Below are positions 61,042-64,000 of a stretch of 64,000 nucleotides of DNA, piece after piece (within the stretch, counting starts at the first letter, position 1; the number at the start of each line of letters is the position of its first letter). This DNA comes from Luscinia megarhynchos. Its lineage: Eukaryota > Chordata > Aves > Passeriformes > Turdidae. The notes beneath the pieces are model-generated. The model was not told the DNA's origin. It did not search any database and saw only the letters and a list, made by a program, of their open reading frames with translations. Where the stretch lies: positions 61,361,352 through 61,425,351 of the forward strand of contig JAPFBE010000003.1 in the NCBI GenBank assembly GCA_034336665.1. Reading direction: 5' to 3'. The position numbers were made by a program, and so were the translations under genes.

Positions 61042-61491
61042 TCACTGTGCTTCTGAGCACTGGCTAAAGGCACTGCAGCCTGCAGTTCTGCCTGACAGGA
61101 AAGCACTCAGCACAGTGCTCTGAACCTGCTCTAAAGCATTGGGGTTCATTTTCCACAATAAACCCTTGTCTTGGATCAGCTGTACCAGAAACTGCAAATC
61201 TTTCAGCCCATCTAGACCACATGCAAAGATTAGACCAAGTTTCAACCAACCTCAGATCCGTTTGCTGCACTAAATTAAAAGCCTGTGACACTTGGAAGGC
61301 TTTTGCTGCAGGGCAGGTTCAGAAAATGTTACCAAACCTGTAGGCACCACAGATGGCACTGAGTCAGGCTGCCGCACCCGAAGGTGTTTGGTTAGCAGCA
61401 AGAGGGTGATGTGTTCAAGGACGTCCTTCAGTGACAAACTGGATGCCACCCCCACTGCTTTGTGCTGAAGGGGCTCAGCAGCTGAACACAA
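61042..61491 (-). pseudogene. Unidentified open region broken by two stops
   Basis: One minus-strand frame stays open from 61491 to 61270 and again from about 61245 to 61042, with two stops between (TAG and TGA near 61268 and 61253). The second half reads LKDLQFLVQLIQDKGLLWKM and so on, and ends CSAFSQCSEAQ, which looks protein-like. I do not recognise it. A decayed retroelement or chance are both possible. Confidence 0.15.
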
Positions 61492-64000
61492 GGCTTTGAG
61501 AAGTCAGGATGTCACACCCCTTTTTTTGTGAGGTTGGTCAGGCACCTTTTCTATCAATGTTCCTTTACAATATCCATCAACAAAAGACACAGCAACGCAC
61601 CAGTAATAAATGAAGCAGTGACCTGATGTGACAAAATGTGACCAGAGTGTCACATTCTTCCTCAGGTTCAACAGATATGACCTCTTGGTCATGGTTTCTC
61701 TTCTCTTCATCCCTATTTAATGCATCCTCCAAATGCTATAGGAGTTTATGCCAGAAAGGAGGAAGAGAGTCTAAGCTTTGAAGGTTTCCTTTCCTATGTA
61801 TTTAAATACTTTCCTGCTTTTCTAGGTAGTTCCAGAGTGACCATTTCTCATTAAGTTCAAGGACTGATTGGTTCTACATGACTGAGATTAAATTGTAATG
61901 ACATTTATACAATACTGCAATAAAACTTAATTAGATGTTCTTCACCACATCAAAGCCCAAACAGGATGTCAGCAACTGTATATGCTCCAAGAACCCCTTA
62001 TTTTATTTCAGGTATTGGAGAAGAGGAGGATTCTTGATAAAGAAGGTTTTAGTTCATTTTTTCAACTCTGTCTTACCCTACTCAATCTCCAAATTATTGC
62101 ATTAAATTTGCCAGTTCTGCCATCCCTTATTTAAAATAGATATTATTTTTAAAATTTTGTAAAAATTTTGCCAGATGTGCTGGCACTTTTCTATCTGTGG
62201 TCTATCAACCAGCACACATATACCCATGCAAGAAAACAAACAAGAAAACTCACACATAAAAGTAAGAATCAAATATCAAAACTTAGCCTGTTTTTCAGGA
62301 GTGTTTAAAAAGCATGAAAAAGCACTATGGCAACATTACACACATTAACTGTTTAAAAAAAATTAGACACAAGGAGAAATTGGGTCAAATTCAATCCTTA
62401 TCTAGGAAGACAGGTGCTATTGCAGTCAATAGAGTTTAAAGCTTGAATGGGTACTGCTCCATGAGTAACAGAAAGCATCATGAAGAAAGAGTGCAAACCT
62501 CTGTATATTATGTGTGCACATGGAAATGCCTCAGAAAGTAAGTATAATTTCCTTTACACTTACAACTGGCTTCTCTGCATGCTGTCTATCAAGTTATATC
62601 CTCCACCCTCTTCCCATTACCTGAGAAGTCTTAACTGGTCTGCTGCAAAGTCCCCTTTACCTGTGTACTGCATAGCTTGGCAGGAATGATCCTTTCTGCA
62701 TTATCTAAAAACATCCCCTCCAAGACACAGATGGTTCCTGCTAAAAGCTGCACAAAGATGCATTGGAACCATCAAGTCCCTCTCTGTCTGACCTTGTGCC
62801 CTCCTGGCTGCCCATGCCATCTTCACCTCGTAGTCAGGATTTCTCAGCTGGGAAAGGAAAGAAGGTTCTCTGCCAGCCCTGCAGTTAATTCAGGCTTTGC
62901 TCCACTTCTCTGCCAATTCTGGCCATATTAGCAGCTTTTAGCTGTCTCAACCCACATACCACATTGGCTGCACTACAATAACAGCTTAATTGTCACAGGA
63001 TAAATCTTCTTGTTTAAGCATCTAAAGCAAGCCCTAGTTGGAAACTGCTTTGCACGCAAATTCAGGGATGCTCTGGAGCTGCACCCTGGAAGTGCTGGGA
63101 ACCTTGGTTTTATGTGAGGCATAACAGTACTCTTCTAGTTCTTACAGCAGACTAGGAGCTAGAAATCTGAAAAATTGGATAGCCTTGGGTCACAAACTTC
63201 TCAGCCTACAGGGTCCAAACCCAGCTCTGAGACATCCAGGATCTCTGGCTCTTGTATTAGGTAAACCTCTAGGCCCTTTCATGAAAGCTTGACAAATTTC
63301 TTCTCCCTCCAGAAATCAGATTGGAGGTAAAGTTTAAAACTTTGCTAGGTTTTCAACAGCACTGTGCTTTGTTTCTCTTTGCTTTTGTGTTCAGTTAAAT
63401 TTCTCTAATCATTCTCATGAAAAGACATTACATGTTAGCATTACTGGGTACCTTTTGAAAATGTATGGGCCACTAGAAGTCTTTCCATTGTCTTTTCTTC
63501 TCCAATTCAAACTGCAAACAAAACTTAGAAATGGCATTACTAAGTTCACAAACCTGAATGGATAGAAGCAGGTGTGATTGGGCTGACTGGTTTTGCAAGA
63601 CCTATTTTTCCTGCCAGTTTTTAAAGTTTATCATCATCTCAGTAGTAAAGATAGTCCTTATGATTTGCTTCCATACACTCAGGAGAATAAATTTAGCTGT
63701 TTTCTTTAACAGGTGTTAATTTCAGGACAGCTCAGTGGAACACTTTGGATGAAAGGCAGAACACCCAAGGGGTGTCAAATCTTTCCTTCTGCAAGGAAAG
63801 GGGCCCTATTGTGCTTCCTTGACATCACAGCACAAAGTCCTGAGTCAACAGGCCATGTAAGCTTAAACCAATCCAAAAAAAGGCTTTCCTCACCTTCTGC
63901 CTTTCTGTTGAAAGGACTGCCTTGTCCCCCTCTCTCCTCTTTCCTCATCATCCACATTCATCTCAAGGACAGCCTCTACCCCATAGCAATGAAGTACATA

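Larger units (their letters stand above)
55324..64000 (-). other. CAB39L 5' intron and beyond; first coding exon not found
   Basis: At least 8.7 kb without a recognisable CAB39L exon. The expected N-terminal exon (about 37 codons starting MPLFSKSHK-like) was sought by eye on the minus strand and not seen, and there is no CpG island up to 64000. It most likely lies beyond the right edge. SETDB2, the next gene in human, is also not seen. The stretch holds an LTR (55857-56414), an AAAC microsatellite and an unexplained minus-strand open region near 61042-61491. Confidence 0.6.

Overview
The window reads as vertebrate nuclear DNA, most likely from a bird and probably a songbird. Genes are split by canonical GT..AG introns. 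The interspersed repeats are CR1 LINE 3' ends and LTRs of the kind common in passerine genomes. Gene content and order match the CDADC1-CAB39L block of human 13q14. The order and species assignment rest on memory of these families, not on a search.

Layout: 1-8,780 is intergenic, with a long AAGG microsatellite, a TATC microsatellite and CR1 tails. A CpG island (about 8,780-9,350) is the promoter and first exon of CDADC1. CDADC1 runs on the + strand from 9,034 to 21,987 in nine coding exons that join to 489 codons plus stop. From 21,988 to about 31,480 lie its 3' UTR and about 9 kb of intergenic DNA, including a truncated LTR, a short CpG-dense block and a CR1 3' end. CAB39L is on the - strand, converging tail to tail with CDADC1. 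Seven coding exons lie between 55,323 and 33,124, giving 300 codons plus stop. The N-terminal coding exon (about 37 residues in human) was not found up to 64,000, so the gene is 5'-incomplete here. A second LTR of the same family as the one in CDADC1 intron 6 lies in the CAB39L intron upstream of 55,323.

Function: CDADC1 is a double cytidine/deoxycytidylate-deaminase-domain protein of pyrimidine nucleotide metabolism. Its first domain has lost the catalytic glutamate and its second is intact. CAB39L (MO25-beta) is the scaffold that activates LKB1-STRAD and several STE20 kinases. They share a neighbourhood, not a pathway. I see no tRNA, rRNA, CRISPR or prokaryotic element. I did not find a convincing wholly new system. 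The best leads are a strong-context upstream ORF overlapping the CDADC1 start, the apparent loss of one CDADC1 exon present in the human protein, a weak CAB39L splice acceptor beside a perfect hairpin, and a few open stretches that need a search.
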